Below, piece by piece: positions 1 through 7,741 of a DNA stretch of 37,640 nucleotides; positions within the stretch are counted from its first letter, which is position 1; every line of letters starts with the position of its first letter. Source of the stretch: Verrucomicrobiaceae bacterium (lineage in GTDB: Bacteria; Verrucomicrobiota; Verrucomicrobiia; Verrucomicrobiales; Akkermansiaceae). Both the position numbers and the translations under genes were made by a program. The notes beneath the pieces were generated by a model that saw nothing but the letters and a program-made list of their open reading frames with translations, did no database searches and was not told the DNA's origin. The stretch is taken from NCBI GenBank assembly GCA_027485995.1, contig JAIXPW010000230.1:1-37640 (forward strand), in the 5' to 3' direction.

Positions 1-513
1 GACAACATTGCTGCGGGTTGGTGTTTGTTTGTTCATTACACCCTGCCGAGTGGCAGGGATTTCAAATCAACACCAGCCCGCTTTCCTCCCTCCTTCAAAA
101 AAACCGTGGGATGGCTGTGTAGCGAACAGTTGAATTAGTAGCACCTCAGGATGCGATATCCAACAGGCGATGGACCTCAGGATCTTGTCAGGACTCCTTG
201 ATTTGTAAAGGATGTTCCGGTTCCGGGTGCGTCTATCAGGCTCGACGAGGCTGGGGTTTTGTGGGCGGCCTGCTCCAGCTGATATCGCGCGCTAGGAATT
301 TGCGGGCGGAGGGGCGGGTGTCCGGAGGGGCGGATGGAAGCACAATGGTTTGTCACAGCATTTGTTCTAATGACCCTTGAGTCAGCGACATCCCGGACCC
401 GCCTTTCAGGCGGATTCATGTCATGTGTTTCTCATGAGTGGGGGTCGCGCGGATTCACCCACCCGATACTGCGGTCCTTGGCCTGTCCGCTCGATGGACG
501 AAGCCTCATCACC
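1..513. other. Non-coding left edge
   Basis: I see no convincing gene here. The short open frames on both strands have no recognisable protein features. The stretch holds a perfect hairpin at 41-58 (listed separately) and a smaller one at 399-413 (CCGCC, loop TTTCA, GGCGG). The second lies about 100 bases beyond the stop of the minus-strand gene at 514-888, but it has no T-tract. The region around 300-330 is G-rich. Confidence 0.5.
41..58. terminator. 7-bp perfect hairpin, possible terminator
   Basis: CCCTGCC (41-47), loop GAGT and GGCAGGG (52-58) form a perfect stem. A TG-rich stretch (TTTGTTTG) precedes it on the plus strand, so transcription leftwards would give an A/C-rich tail and not a U-tract. 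It may end a gene lying outside the window or be a dispersed palindrome. The string GAG(T/C)GGGCAGGGATT-like recurs loosely near 2165. Confidence 0.25.
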
Positions 514-888
514 CTATTCAATCTGGGTCACCTTCTTGGTGGCGAGATTGAGGACGAATATCCTCGATTTCTCGTCCGACATGATCAGCAGGTTGTGAAC
601 CTTGTCCAAGGTGAGGCTGGTGATAAACACATCCTGGACATCCTTTTCCAGTTTTTCGTCGTACTGGGTCTTGTAGATCTGGACTTGCCACAGAAGCTTG
701 TTCGTTTTGGGCTCTCGTGCCTCCACCACTCCACCTTTTTGAGCAGGTCCACCCTCCGGAAAGTGAGGCACGGAGAATACGGACTTATCCGTTACAATTG
801 GCGGAACTTCGTTGGGCGGAACTCTTTTGGCCATGACGTTGGCGGCAAGAAGAGCCAGGAGGGCAAGGGTGTGGATCATGGACTTCAT
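514..888 (-). CDS. Secreted hypothetical protein (124 aa)
   Basis: I do not recognise the family. The product begins with a clear signal peptide (MKSMIHTLALLALLAANVMA, probable cleavage after about residue 20). A short polar secreted domain of about 100 residues follows, with alternating hydrophobic positions that suggest beta strands (LLWQVQIYK, VFITSLTL, SRIFVLNL). The C-terminal half reads like one or two blades of a beta-sheet repeat, with SLTLDKVHNLLIMSDEKSRIFVLNLATKKV resembling a propeller blade. The ATG at 886-888 is the only start that keeps the whole signal peptide. No strong Shine-Dalgarno is visible, as in most genes of this window. It stands alone on the minus strand, 200 bases downstream of the PEP-CTERM gene. 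Confidence 0.7.
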   Translation of the reverse strand: MKSMIHTLALLALLAANVMAKRVPPNEVPPIVTDKSVFSVPHFPEGGPAQKGGVVEAREPKTNKLLWQVQIYKTQYDEKLEKDVQDVFITSLTLDKVHNLLIMSDEKSRIFVLNLATKKVTQIE

Positions 889-1088
889 CGTGAGTAAGAC
901 ACAGAACGCGCGGGTTTCTTGGATCTTTCCTCGGATCGCTCAACATGCGGGCGGTATCTCAACGGATTCACAGGGGCGACCATGGGACCGAAACAGCCCG
1001 GAAATGCCGATTTCTCGCCTAGGGCCGCATCACCCACTGCTGGCCCCATGCACCGTCTAAAGTAGACAGGAATCGAATCTGGGAATCT

Positions 1089-1760
1089 TCAGGAAACCCT
1101 GTGGAGAGCCGGGGAGCGTCGGCGTACCAACAGTGACGTGAGACCCAAGGCTCCCAGCAACGCACTGCTTGGCTCTGGAACACTGCTTGGCTCTTGAATC
1201 ATAAACACCATGTTTTGGTTGGTGGGATTCGTAACATACAACAAGGACGCAGAAGGAGTGCTAGGCAGCTGACTTAGATTCAGATACTGCTGCGCTGCCT
1301 TCTCGATTTCAAAGGAATCTACCGACACGGCACCGCGTGGTCTGAAATAGATTTGTATATTTCCACTCTTAAGTGAAGGGCTGATGATGCCATCACCCAC
1401 GATTTCCCAGATCGCCCACTGGGCACCGGCTGCTTCCAGGTTACTTTGTGAGGATTGAAGATAAGCGCCAATTACTTTTGAAATTGAAGTCAAGTTTGTC
1501 AGGCTGCCGGTCGGCTGGATGTCATATACCACCGTTCCAGAAACAGGCTGCTGCGGCTCGACACAAAAGGCATCGCCGAAGTCAAAATTAAGAACTCCGG
1601 CAGTTCGATTGGCGAATCCGCTAGCGCCGGTGAAGGAGCCGGAAACCGTCATGCCTGGACTCAAGCTGTCTAGGGTTACGGTGATGGTCGTCGCTGCGCG
1701 TAAGGCGATTGATGAGCAGACAAGTAAGGCTGCAATCTTAACGATTGACAAAAAATTCAT
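1089..1760 (-). CDS. PEP-CTERM surface protein with possible thioester domain
   Basis: A 223-aa secreted protein. Residues 1-23 form a signal peptide (MNFLSIVKIAALLVCSSIAL). The C terminus carries a PEP-CTERM sorting signal: VPEPSS at 194-199, a short hydrophobic helix (about 199-211) and a basic RRR cluster at 213-215, recognised by an exosortase/archaeosortase-type system. Between them FCVEP (Cys66) and AQWAIWEI (Gln114) resemble the Cys and Gln motifs of thioester domains (TED/TQXA) of surface adhesins. This is an inference from motif spacing only. A longer frame reaches 1808, but its extra 16 residues (MSPPAPPISPLPPRKF) are encoded by a C-rich tract and would spoil the signal peptide, so I chose the ATG at 1758-1760, preceded by GGAAA. 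The likely role is a cell-surface or biofilm-associated protein. No exosortase gene is present in the window. Confidence 0.8.
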   Translation of the reverse strand: MNFLSIVKIAALLVCSSIALRAATTITVTLDSLSPGMTVSGSFTGASGFANRTAGVLNFDFGDAFCVEPQQPVSGTVVYDIQPTGSLTNLTSISKVIGAYLQSSQSNLEAAGAQWAIWEIVGDGIISPSLKSGNIQIYFRPRGAVSVDSFEIEKAAQQYLNLSQLPSTPSASLLYVTNPTNQNMVFMIQEPSSVPEPSSALLGALGLTSLLVRRRSPALHRVS

Positions 1761-1768
1761 GAATTTCC

Positions 1769-1795
1769 GGGGGGGGAGGGGGGAGATTGGGGGGG
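1769..1795 (+). other. G-run cluster (possible G-quadruplex)
   Basis: The plus strand carries runs of 8 G, 6 G and 7 G separated by one to five bases (1769-1776, 1778-1783, 1789-1795). This lies just upstream of the PEP-CTERM start codon, so the transcript of that gene would begin with C-runs while the non-template side could form a G-quadruplex. Such homopolymers are also prone to slippage. Confidence 0.5.
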
Positions 1796-2583
1796 CAGGT
1801 GGCGACATTCTAGGTCGAGAGAACTCGAGCTAGAAAGTGCCTTGAGTTTGCTAACGCTTCATGAAATGTCCCGCAAGAAAATTTTTCACCGCAGATGCTC
1901 ATGCTGGAGGTTTAAATGTAAAGAACTGATGGTGAACGATTCAGGAATCATTGTCCTTTTCGATCTCAGGCATGTGGACTTCACCTCGAACCATTGGTTC
2001 TTGAATGAGTTGCCCCATGAAAACGACGCTGATCTGCTTTTGCTTCAAAGATCGTAACCGGATAAAGCGACGTATGGTCCTCGCCACCACTCTGACAGAT
2101 GTGGCCGGCGTCAGTCCTCGCGCATTCGCATTCAGCTATCTTGAAGCTTGAAGCGCCCGAGCGGGCAGGGATTGGCCTGCCTACTGGAGTGCATGGATTC
2201 TGGCTCTCCATCCGGCGTGGACGATCAGCGCCGTTCGAGGCGACTGCGGATTTATTAAGGTAGCGTCATCCGGATTTGTGTTTCTGCTGGCTTTGGGCTT
2301 CCTCGCCTTGCAGCTTTTGACCGCCCGTCGATATAAGAGACAAATCCTGCGAATTCTCGACGACCATTCCTCGTCAGCACCATTTTGTCATCTCACATGC
2401 ATTTTCTCGGCGCTTGCGAGAGGCGGAACTCGCATCGAGATACAAGGATCTGAACGGGCTCGGTGTCGAATTACTGAAGAGATCGATCGCCCCTTGGATT
2501 GAGAAGTCGGGATTTGGGCGGGCCGTCAGAAGTGATGATTGAAAAAGGGGGGCGGCCATTTCCGTCTGTTTAAGAATGTCCAA

Positions 2584-2615
2584 CCGCAGATGAACGCCGA
2601 TAGACGCAGATGACG
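2584..2615. repeat. Degenerate 10-mer repeat (CGCAGATGAA type)
   Basis: Three imperfect 10-base units follow each other: GCAGATGAAC, GCCGATAGAC and GCAGATGACG. Related strings occur at 7543-7560 and, inverted, at 7616-7627. This is a dispersed non-coding repeat family in this window. Confidence 0.6.
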
Positions 2616-2633
2616 TTCGATGATGAAGAGGGA

Positions 2634-2654
2634 TTGATTGACGATTGTTGATTG
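2634..2654. repeat. Heptanucleotide array (TTGATTG type)
   Basis: Three contiguous 7-mers: TTGATTG, ACGATTG, TTGATTG. It is one of three heptamer arrays in the window (see also 24100-24127 and 25413-25447). The unit sequences differ but the period is the same. Confidence 0.5.
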
Positions 2655-2879
2655 TTTGGACCGCAGGCGGCCACCCATTCCGCCATTCTCTTTTCAATCT
2701 CAGCACGGTCGGGTCGTGCTCCTCGGTCGACCATCAAGCGGCCCAATGTCAGATCGCTGCTCCGAGAAAATCATTGTGAAATCAGGGATTCCAGCCATCC
2801 TGGAGCGGGCAGGGATACTCTGGATTTCACGCATTCATGTCCTGCGATCAAAGACTGTTTGCCAGACACAAAAGAAAAC

Positions 2880-3455
2880 ATGCTCTCTCGCATCATCTTG
2901 CTTCTTTCTGCCTGTCTCTTTTGCGGTTGCGTCTCACCGACCCGACTGGCCGCTCCAAAGAGTCCGAATTCGTGGGAGACAGAGCGCTTTACCGTGCGCT
3001 TTCACGCAGGGCCTCGATCCCTCGAAGATCAGAAAACCACCTCGTGGTATGAAGTGATTCCCACCCGCTTGGGCAGCAAGGGACGATTGATTGTCAGAAG
3101 CGAGCACAGTACGGGTGGTTTTGCGTGCGTCAACCATCCAGCACCGGCCAACCACATCAAGGTGCTGCCGGATTCCAAGTCCGAGGCATTGGTGATCCAA
3201 GAAACGATCCCCAACGATTGTGGGCCATGTACGAACTACATTTGGATCCGTTCTGACGGCCCGAAGACATTCAACCATTCCTACCTCCAGATTCCAGAGC
3301 GGCCAACGGGAGCCTCGGATGGCAATGGCTCTGAGTTCCCGGAGGTTGTTTCCATTCGTGACGGGAGGCTGACCTATCGATACTCAACTGGATCGGCCAT
3401 CACTGTGGAGGCCGGATCCTTGCCAAGTGCCCAGGAACCAACTCCACCGGGCTAG
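2880..3455 (+). CDS. Putative lipoprotein, unknown function (191 aa)
   Basis: The product starts with a hydrophobic signal (MLSRIILLLSACLFCGC) ending at Cys17 preceded by Gly. This fits a lipoprotein signal, although the residues before it (F-C-G-C) are not a canonical lipobox. The remaining 170 residues look like a secreted beta-rich domain with several Cys (FACVNHP, PNDCGPCTNYIWIRSDG) that could form a disulfide or bind metal. The C-terminal part (VVSIRDGRLTYRYSTGSAITVEAG) resembles a beta sandwich. I do not recognise the family. The frame is open further upstream (to 2652), but the ATG at 2880 gives the only sensible N terminus. It is the first of six plus-strand genes (2880-7241) for small exported or membrane proteins. 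Confidence 0.65.
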   Translation: MLSRIILLLSACLFCGCVSPTRLAAPKSPNSWETERFTVRFHAGPRSLEDQKTTSWYEVIPTRLGSKGRLIVRSEHSTGGFACVNHPAPANHIKVLPDSKSEALVIQETIPNDCGPCTNYIWIRSDGPKTFNHSYLQIPERPTGASDGNGSEFPEVVSIRDGRLTYRYSTGSAITVEAGSLPSAQEPTPPG

Positions 3456-3552
3456 CAAGTCATGGATGGCAAATGTTCAACTGCATTTCCTTTGCCCTTC
3501 AATTTCACCGCAATGAGGGGTGATATCAGATCAAAGGTAAACCCAATCAATC

Positions 3553-4107
3553 ATGCGCCTCTCAATCCTGTTAACCTACTCCGCGATCCTGTCTTCGGTC
3601 TGTGTGATGGTCGGTTTGTTTGCCTGCAAGTCGAAGCCGTCGGGAGGTGGCGGTAACTCAGGTAGCACGGGACGATCTGGTTGGATCATTACTTCATCGA
3701 ATGAACCGAAGAATGATGCAGATGCGCTAGCGCTGGTCGGGATCACGATGACGCCGGCTCCCAAAATCGAGTATCGCAAGTTCACGGCGGGGTTGGATGA
3801 TTCCATGGATCTGGTCATTCGATTTCCGAAAGCTCGTCTCGATGCGTTCTGGAAGGGCTCGAAGTGGGTTAGGGAAGAATCGAAGGAGCTGAACGCGATC
3901 AAGGGTCGCATGCTCCGGGTCTATGAAGACCGGATCAAGAGCATCTGTGGAGGCGAGACGGATCCGGTGTTGGAATCAATCCGCCGGTCGACCGATGGGA
4001 TCTGGTGCGACGAGCCACCCGGTAGCTCCGAAGGACTGAAGATCTTTCTTTCCCTGGATCAGGATCCGGACGATGTTGTCGCCTACATTCGATGGTTCCA
4101 GACGTGA
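3553..4107 (+). CDS. Putative lipoprotein, unknown function (184 aa)
   Basis: A lipoprotein signal is clear: a hydrophobic stretch followed by LFAC (Cys25), a good lipobox, then a Gly/Ser-rich linker (residues 30-42). The globular domain follows (about 45-184). Its end, KIFLSLDQDPDDVVAYIRWFQT, has the same pattern as the end of the product of 6579-7241 (WYLYLVTDETKTQAYIRFMRI), and the segments before it can be aligned loosely. The two probably share a domain. Function unknown; the protein should sit on the periplasmic face of a membrane. The ATG at 3553 follows a poor ribosome-binding region. The upstream neighbour ends 97 bases earlier, so co-transcription is possible but not shown. Confidence 0.7.
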   Translation: MRLSILLTYSAILSSVCVMVGLFACKSKPSGGGGNSGSTGRSGWIITSSNEPKNDADALALVGITMTPAPKIEYRKFTAGLDDSMDLVIRFPKARLDAFWKGSKWVREESKELNAIKGRMLRVYEDRIKSICGGETDPVLESIRRSTDGIWCDEPPGSSEGLKIFLSLDQDPDDVVAYIRWFQT

Positions 4108-4164
4108 AATCGCCGGGGCACAACAAGCCATGCTTGGCAACCCCACGGGCTGCTCAAGTTCCGT

Positions 4165-4183
4165 GGTGGAGCCCTACTCCACC
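4165..4183. terminator. 7-bp hairpin after the 3553-4107 gene
   Basis: GGTGGAG (4165-4171), loop CCCTA, CTCCACC (4177-4183): a perfect stem 57 bases past the stop codon. No T-tract follows, so intrinsic termination is uncertain. Confidence 0.3.
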
Positions 4184-4217
4184 CCGCTGTGGATGAGCCA
4201 GTCGTTACCATGAAACC

Positions 4218-4853
4218 ATGCCTCCCGCCATGCAAAGAAGAATGATCGCGACGCTTTCGATGTTGATGGGCGTCCACTTGATTGCTGCTGACCTTCCTGC
4301 CAGTTCAGCGTGCGACGACGGGATTTCGGCGTCCGCCTCGATTTCCGACAGTCTCGACAGTCCATTTTTCCACGAGTCGAAGTCGTCCCTGAATTGGTGG
4401 ATGGTGGAGGGCGGTGACGGGAAGCTTGAGGACACGTTGGATGGAGAGATTGGCCCAGATGATCTTGTTCGCATTGAGCACACGGCCAATTGCACCTCCA
4501 CCCATCAGGGAGAGCATTTGATGGAGTTCGGTGATGCCGTTCGTGACGGCGACCGCCTACGGCTGAGTCTCCATGGGGGGATGCCTGCTTACGCCAGCAG
4601 CCTTAGCCTGACGATCGATCCGAGCTTGGTGTTTCGTTGCGACTTCTCGTCCGGCGATCCCGTACGGACGGGTCGCTTGCAATGGAAGATCACGAAGAAG
4701 GAGCTTCAATTGAGGAGTCGAAATCTTGAGCCGGGCCAGCGACTGTATGGCTGGATTTCCGTCACTTTCGAGGAAACAGACGGAGCAGGGGAGCGGAGGA
4801 CCTACAAGATCGAGGGTTACATCAAGCCAGTCATTCAGCACAAACCTGCATGA
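4218..4853 (+). CDS. Secreted hypothetical protein (up to 211 aa)
   Basis: An N-terminal signal peptide is visible (MQRRMIATLSMLMGVHLIAA, beginning at the second Met, base 4230). The first four residues from 4218 (MPPA) may not be translated; 4230 is an equally good start. The mature part has two Cys pairs (SSACDDG, ANCTSTH, FRCDFSSG) and alternating strands (QRLYGWISVTFEETD, RTYKIEGYIKPVIQ) that suggest a beta-sandwich. No family recognised. It lies in the plus-strand series of exported proteins, 110 bases after the lipoprotein at 3553-4107. Confidence 0.65.
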   Translation: MPPAMQRRMIATLSMLMGVHLIAADLPASSACDDGISASASISDSLDSPFFHESKSSLNWWMVEGGDGKLEDTLDGEIGPDDLVRIEHTANCTSTHQGEHLMEFGDAVRDGDRLRLSLHGGMPAYASSLSLTIDPSLVFRCDFSSGDPVRTGRLQWKITKKELQLRSRNLEPGQRLYGWISVTFEETDGAGERRTYKIEGYIKPVIQHKPA

Positions 4854-4995
4854 GCGTGACACCTGATTTCCAAGGACTGGACAGGGCAGAGCGGGAAGGC
4901 CGCTGGGATTGCTTGGTTGGCCGCATTTTTCCTCGCTTTGAGCGCTGTCCCGTCTCGATGCCCACCCTTGCGTCAGCGGTGTCTGCACTTGAACG

Positions 4996-5370
4996 TTGCC
5001 AGCCGCCAAGACTACCAAACAAATCAAAGTGAGCACGGACACAGCCCCTGGATTGGATCCTCACCGCAGTCGCGCTTCCACGCGAGTCTTCAACACCTGG
5101 TTTGGTGTCGTCACTCTCGGACTTTGTGTGGCTGCGATCTTCATGGGATGGAAGGACAAGAGTTGGGGAGCGCTCTACATGGCCGTCGTCGTCTGTCCCG
5201 CCGCCAACCTTGGCTTGATGTTTCTTGGCAGCATTGCCGCAGTCATCTTCAAGCGATTCAACCCGGATGCGGAACTTGGTTCCATGCTGGGATCTGTGCT
5301 GGGATTGCCTCCACTTGGAGCCTTGGCGACCGCGGTGGTCATCTTCATGATGCCGCTGCAAGGTTGTTGA
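4996..5370 (+). CDS. Small integral membrane protein (about 124 aa)
   Basis: Three probable membrane segments follow a polar N terminus: about 33-50 (TWFGVVTLGLCVAAIFMGW), 57-87 (ALYMAVVVCPAANLGLMFLGSIAAVIF) and 101-121 (LGLPPLGALATAVVIFMM). The start is uncertain. No ATG precedes the first helix; the options are TTG at 4996 or GTG at 5029, and neither has a clear Shine-Dalgarno. I give the longer form. The layout (small multi-helix protein with a Gly/Pro-rich last helix) is reminiscent of DUF4190-like proteins, but I cannot place it in a family. It sits in the run of small exported or membrane proteins. Confidence 0.5.
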   Translation: MPAAKTTKQIKVSTDTAPGLDPHRSRASTRVFNTWFGVVTLGLCVAAIFMGWKDKSWGALYMAVVVCPAANLGLMFLGSIAAVIFKRFNPDAELGSMLGSVLGLPPLGALATAVVIFMMPLQGC

Positions 5371-5536
5371 CCACAGCAGGCGTCACCGCTCCTGCATTGT
5401 TCTCTCCAAGGGCAAGATCCGGATGAACAAAACCATAAACCCCAGAGCCGGACAGAACCGACGGTGGCAAGCGCTCGCATGGCCTCTGTGACGTCATCTT
5501 CGCCTCTCACTCGTCGCCTGATCCGGGACGTTCGTC

Positions 5537-6085
5537 ATGAATTCCATCTACCCCGTGATCAAGTATCTCATCGCCGCATTGGTCCTGGCTCGGACGGCAG
5601 CCGCCGGGGAGTCATCGCTGACCATGACTTATCAAGCGCTTGATGGCCTCGGGGCCAGCTCCATCCATATCATGCAGGTTGCCTGCCACGATTGGTATTC
5701 ACATAGTGGCCAGGCCACGGCCATCGGCCTGATCTCCGCACCCAACGTCCCGCCGACCAATAATCCAAAAGAGGCAACTGATGACATCAACCTGGTATCC
5801 GTATGCGGACTGCGTTTTGGAGCCATTGACATCGGGGATCCCCAAGCACCGCTGGAGCTTACCTTGGAGGCCAGCAAGTTTGAGATTCCCAAGCGCATCG
5901 ACCATGATCGCGATCAAGTCCTGCGAGCATGCCTGGAGTGCTTGCGTCTCACGCTTCCCGACAGGTTGCGCGCGACCCGGGTGACGCTGGTCTGCACAGA
6001 ATCGAATAGGGAGCGGATGACCAGGATCATATCCGAGTTCAATGCGCATGATCGTTCGACGCCATTCTTCAAAACTGATCCATAA
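5537..6085 (+). CDS. Secreted hypothetical protein (182 aa)
   Basis: A signal peptide (residues 1 to about 23, IKYLIAALVLARTAAAGE) precedes a globular domain of about 160 residues. Features are a Cys in the first half (VACHDWYSH), a central beta-rich part (LVSVCGLRFGAIDIG, LELTLEASKFEIP) and a helical, charged C-terminal third (DQVLRACLECLRLTLPDRLRATRVTLV). No family recognised. The protein should be periplasmic or outside the cell. A 6-bp hairpin lies 21 bases after the stop. Confidence 0.65.
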   Translation: MNSIYPVIKYLIAALVLARTAAAGESSLTMTYQALDGLGASSIHIMQVACHDWYSHSGQATAIGLISAPNVPPTNNPKEATDDINLVSVCGLRFGAIDIGDPQAPLELTLEASKFEIPKRIDHDRDQVLRACLECLRLTLPDRLRATRVTLVCTESNRERMTRIISEFNAHDRSTPFFKTDP

Positions 6086-6578
6086 GGTGAACACGTCGAA
6101 GCTGCGGCAGGGCGATTCCTGCCGGCCGCGCGGTTTCGCTGAATTCACGAATCTGCAATCCCAATCCCGCGTTCGACTCCCGTCACCTCTTGCGGTGGGG
6201 GCTGAGCCCAGATCTGCTTCATTGGCAGGTGGCAGGATTCCGGCTGCGCGTCGTCGCATTCCGTTACGGGATCGATGTGAGCCGGCTTCCACCCGATGGC
6301 AGACGGCTCCTTTGCTTCAGATTTGGGGGGGGGCGGCCTGCCAGAAATGAAGATTTTTCACGGGTGTTTCCCGCCATTGACTCTCGTCAGCAAAGACCTC
6401 CGGAGGGGTTCCGACGAGGCTGAGTGGGTGGTGGAGAGGACAACAGATCTGTATCTGAGCGGTTGAACTGAAGTGTCTGATCGAGCCTCGGTGCAGATCC
6501 ATCTCAGGGGGCATCGACACTGTCTGCGATGGGTTGGCTTGTCAGGTGAGTCGGGTGACCTTATGATCCCGTTCCTGA
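6086..6578. other. Intergenic region, nothing recognised beyond a hairpin
   Basis: About 490 bases without a convincing gene. A GC hairpin lies at 6106-6123 and a run of nine G near 6325. Short plus-strand frames here lack plausible starts and protein character. Confidence 0.4.
6106..6123. terminator. 6-bp GC hairpin after the 5537-6085 gene
   Basis: GGCAGG (6106-6111), loop GCGATT, CCTGCC (6118-6123), 21 bases downstream of the stop. There is no T-tract, so it may be a weak or factor-assisted terminator. Confidence 0.3.
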
Positions 6579-7241
6579 ATGGATGAGGACGAATCAATCG
6601 AGCAAAAGCCGATGCACTTCGGGATCGTGCTTCTGATTTCGTTCGTGCTCTTCAACTCCGGGTTCATCGTTCACGAGACCATTTCCTGGACGGACCATTT
6701 TCTCGGCTTCGTCAACGGGATCCATCACCTGCCGTTCTTCGGCATCGGATGGTTGATGTATGGAGTCCCCTGGTATCTGCTGGGTTGCTTCCTTTATCGG
6801 AAGCGGGACTGGTCGCGATATCGGGTGAGGTGGGTGCTTGTCCCGTCGGCCCTGATGTTTGCCATCTTCCCCGCGACGCTTGTCATCGATCCGCCGACTA
6901 CCGCGCGTCGATTCAAGCAAGCCACTCAGACCGAGCTGCCCGGGAATCTGCAGGAGCTGCATTTCCGCCTCTCAGGTGGTGGCATGGCGGACCAGAGCGA
7001 CACCTATTATCTCAGGACCACAGCGGAGGAGATGGAGAGTTTGATCAAGAGGATGCGGTTGGAGCCGCAGTATGTCGTCGTAACAGGCAGTGATTCACTG
7101 CCAGGTTGTCCGGATCCCTCGACGTGGAAGGGTCTTCGAGAGTATCGCCGCGTCCCGGAGGAAGATTTTCCGCAGTGGTATCTCTATCTGGTCACGGACG
7201 AGACGAAGACTCAGGCCTACATCCGGTTCATGAGGATCTGA
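6579..7241 (+). CDS. Membrane-anchored hypothetical protein (220 aa)
   Basis: Three hydrophobic segments form the N-terminal half: about 13-33 (FGIVLLISFVLFNSGFIVH), 52-73 (FGIGWLMYGVPWYLLGCFLY) and 84-102 (VRWVLVPSALMFAIFPATLV). A soluble domain follows from about 105 to the end. Its terminus (QWYLYLVTDETKTQAYIRFMRI) matches the pattern of the end of the lipoprotein at 3553-4107, suggesting that both carry the same small alpha/beta domain, here tethered by transmembrane helices instead of a lipid. The ATG at 6579 is well placed for the first helix. Function unknown. It is the last of the plus-strand exported-protein series. Confidence 0.65.
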   Translation: MDEDESIEQKPMHFGIVLLISFVLFNSGFIVHETISWTDHFLGFVNGIHHLPFFGIGWLMYGVPWYLLGCFLYRKRDWSRYRVRWVLVPSALMFAIFPATLVIDPPTTARRFKQATQTELPGNLQELHFRLSGGGMADQSDTYYLRTTAEEMESLIKRMRLEPQYVVVTGSDSLPGCPDPSTWKGLREYRRVPEEDFPQWYLYLVTDETKTQAYIRFMRI

Positions 7242-7388
7242 GAGGATTTCATGAGGAATGGCCGATTAGCACCCAGGGTGGGCCGGATTCGGGCGACCCG
7301 GGGCTTTGGGATGAAATGCCGAGGGTGTGGGTGGCAGTGAGGCTGATTGAAAACTCCGCGTTTCAAGGGTGAGGGGTCGCTTTTCGTC

Positions 7389-7426
7389 ACCGCAGAGGCG
7401 CTGAGCGGACACAGAGGATTGCGGAG
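7389..7426. repeat. Degenerate CGCAGAGGCG-type 10-mer repeat
   Basis: Roughly 10-base units follow one another: CGCAGAGGCG, CTGAGCGGAC, ACAGAGGATT, GCGGAGGGTC. From memory, non-coding strings of the type 'accacagaggcgcagag' are scattered through many environmental bacterial genomes. The function is unknown. Confidence 0.45.
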
Positions 7427-7548
7427 GGTCTGAGAAGTTGAGGATTTCTGGATCTGTAACCTCCATCAAATTCCACTGCCCTTCGGACTTCCACCTGCAG
7501 TTCGCGGGATGAATGACAATGACTCTAGAGAGGATGATGGAACCGCAG

Positions 7549-7627
7549 ATGGACGCAGATCAAGAGACCGAAACATTCTGAATTGAAGCATGCGTCCCTC
7601 TTCAAATTCACGTTCATCTGCGTCCAT
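7549..7627. repeat. 12-bp perfect inverted repeat of the CGCAGAT family
   Basis: ATGGACGCAGAT (7549-7560) is repeated as its exact complement ATCTGCGTCCAT at 7616-7627, with a 55-base spacer. The left arm is preceded by AACCGCAG, so it overlaps the 10-mer repeat type found at 2584-2615. The arrangement suggests a small mobile palindromic element or two opposed copies of a repeat. Confidence 0.6.
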
Positions 7628-7741
7628 TTGACCTCCGATCCATCTCCACGGCGCTCCGATTGCGGTTCATATCTCCTTCGTGGCTCATGGATCAGGGCCG
7701 AGGCCGACTGAAGTCGGCGGTCCATTTGGAAGAGAGTCAGG

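Larger units (their letters stand above)
1761..2879. other. 1.1-kb intergenic region with short repeats
   Basis: No convincing gene. The open frames (for example about 1842-2057 plus) lack coding character. It contains a G-run cluster at 1769-1795, a degenerate 10-mer repeat at 2584-2615 and a heptamer array at 2634-2654, each listed separately. A small GCCCG-AG-CGGGC hairpin lies near 2157-2168. The stretch may be decayed coding DNA or a repeat-rich spacer; I cannot identify a parent gene. Confidence 0.5.
7242..7741. other. Repeat-bearing intergenic region between convergent genes
   Basis: No gene seen in about 500 bases separating the convergent genes ending at 7241 and 7742. It holds two copies of dispersed repeat types (7389-7426; 7549-7627). 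I see no clear intrinsic terminator for either flanking gene. Confidence 0.5.

Noticed and set aside
4850..5032. 60-aa plus-strand frame overlapping the 4218-4853 stop as ATGA
   Set aside because: The junction looks like coupling, but the product has no signal, helix or domain features and overlaps the start of the membrane-protein gene at 4996.
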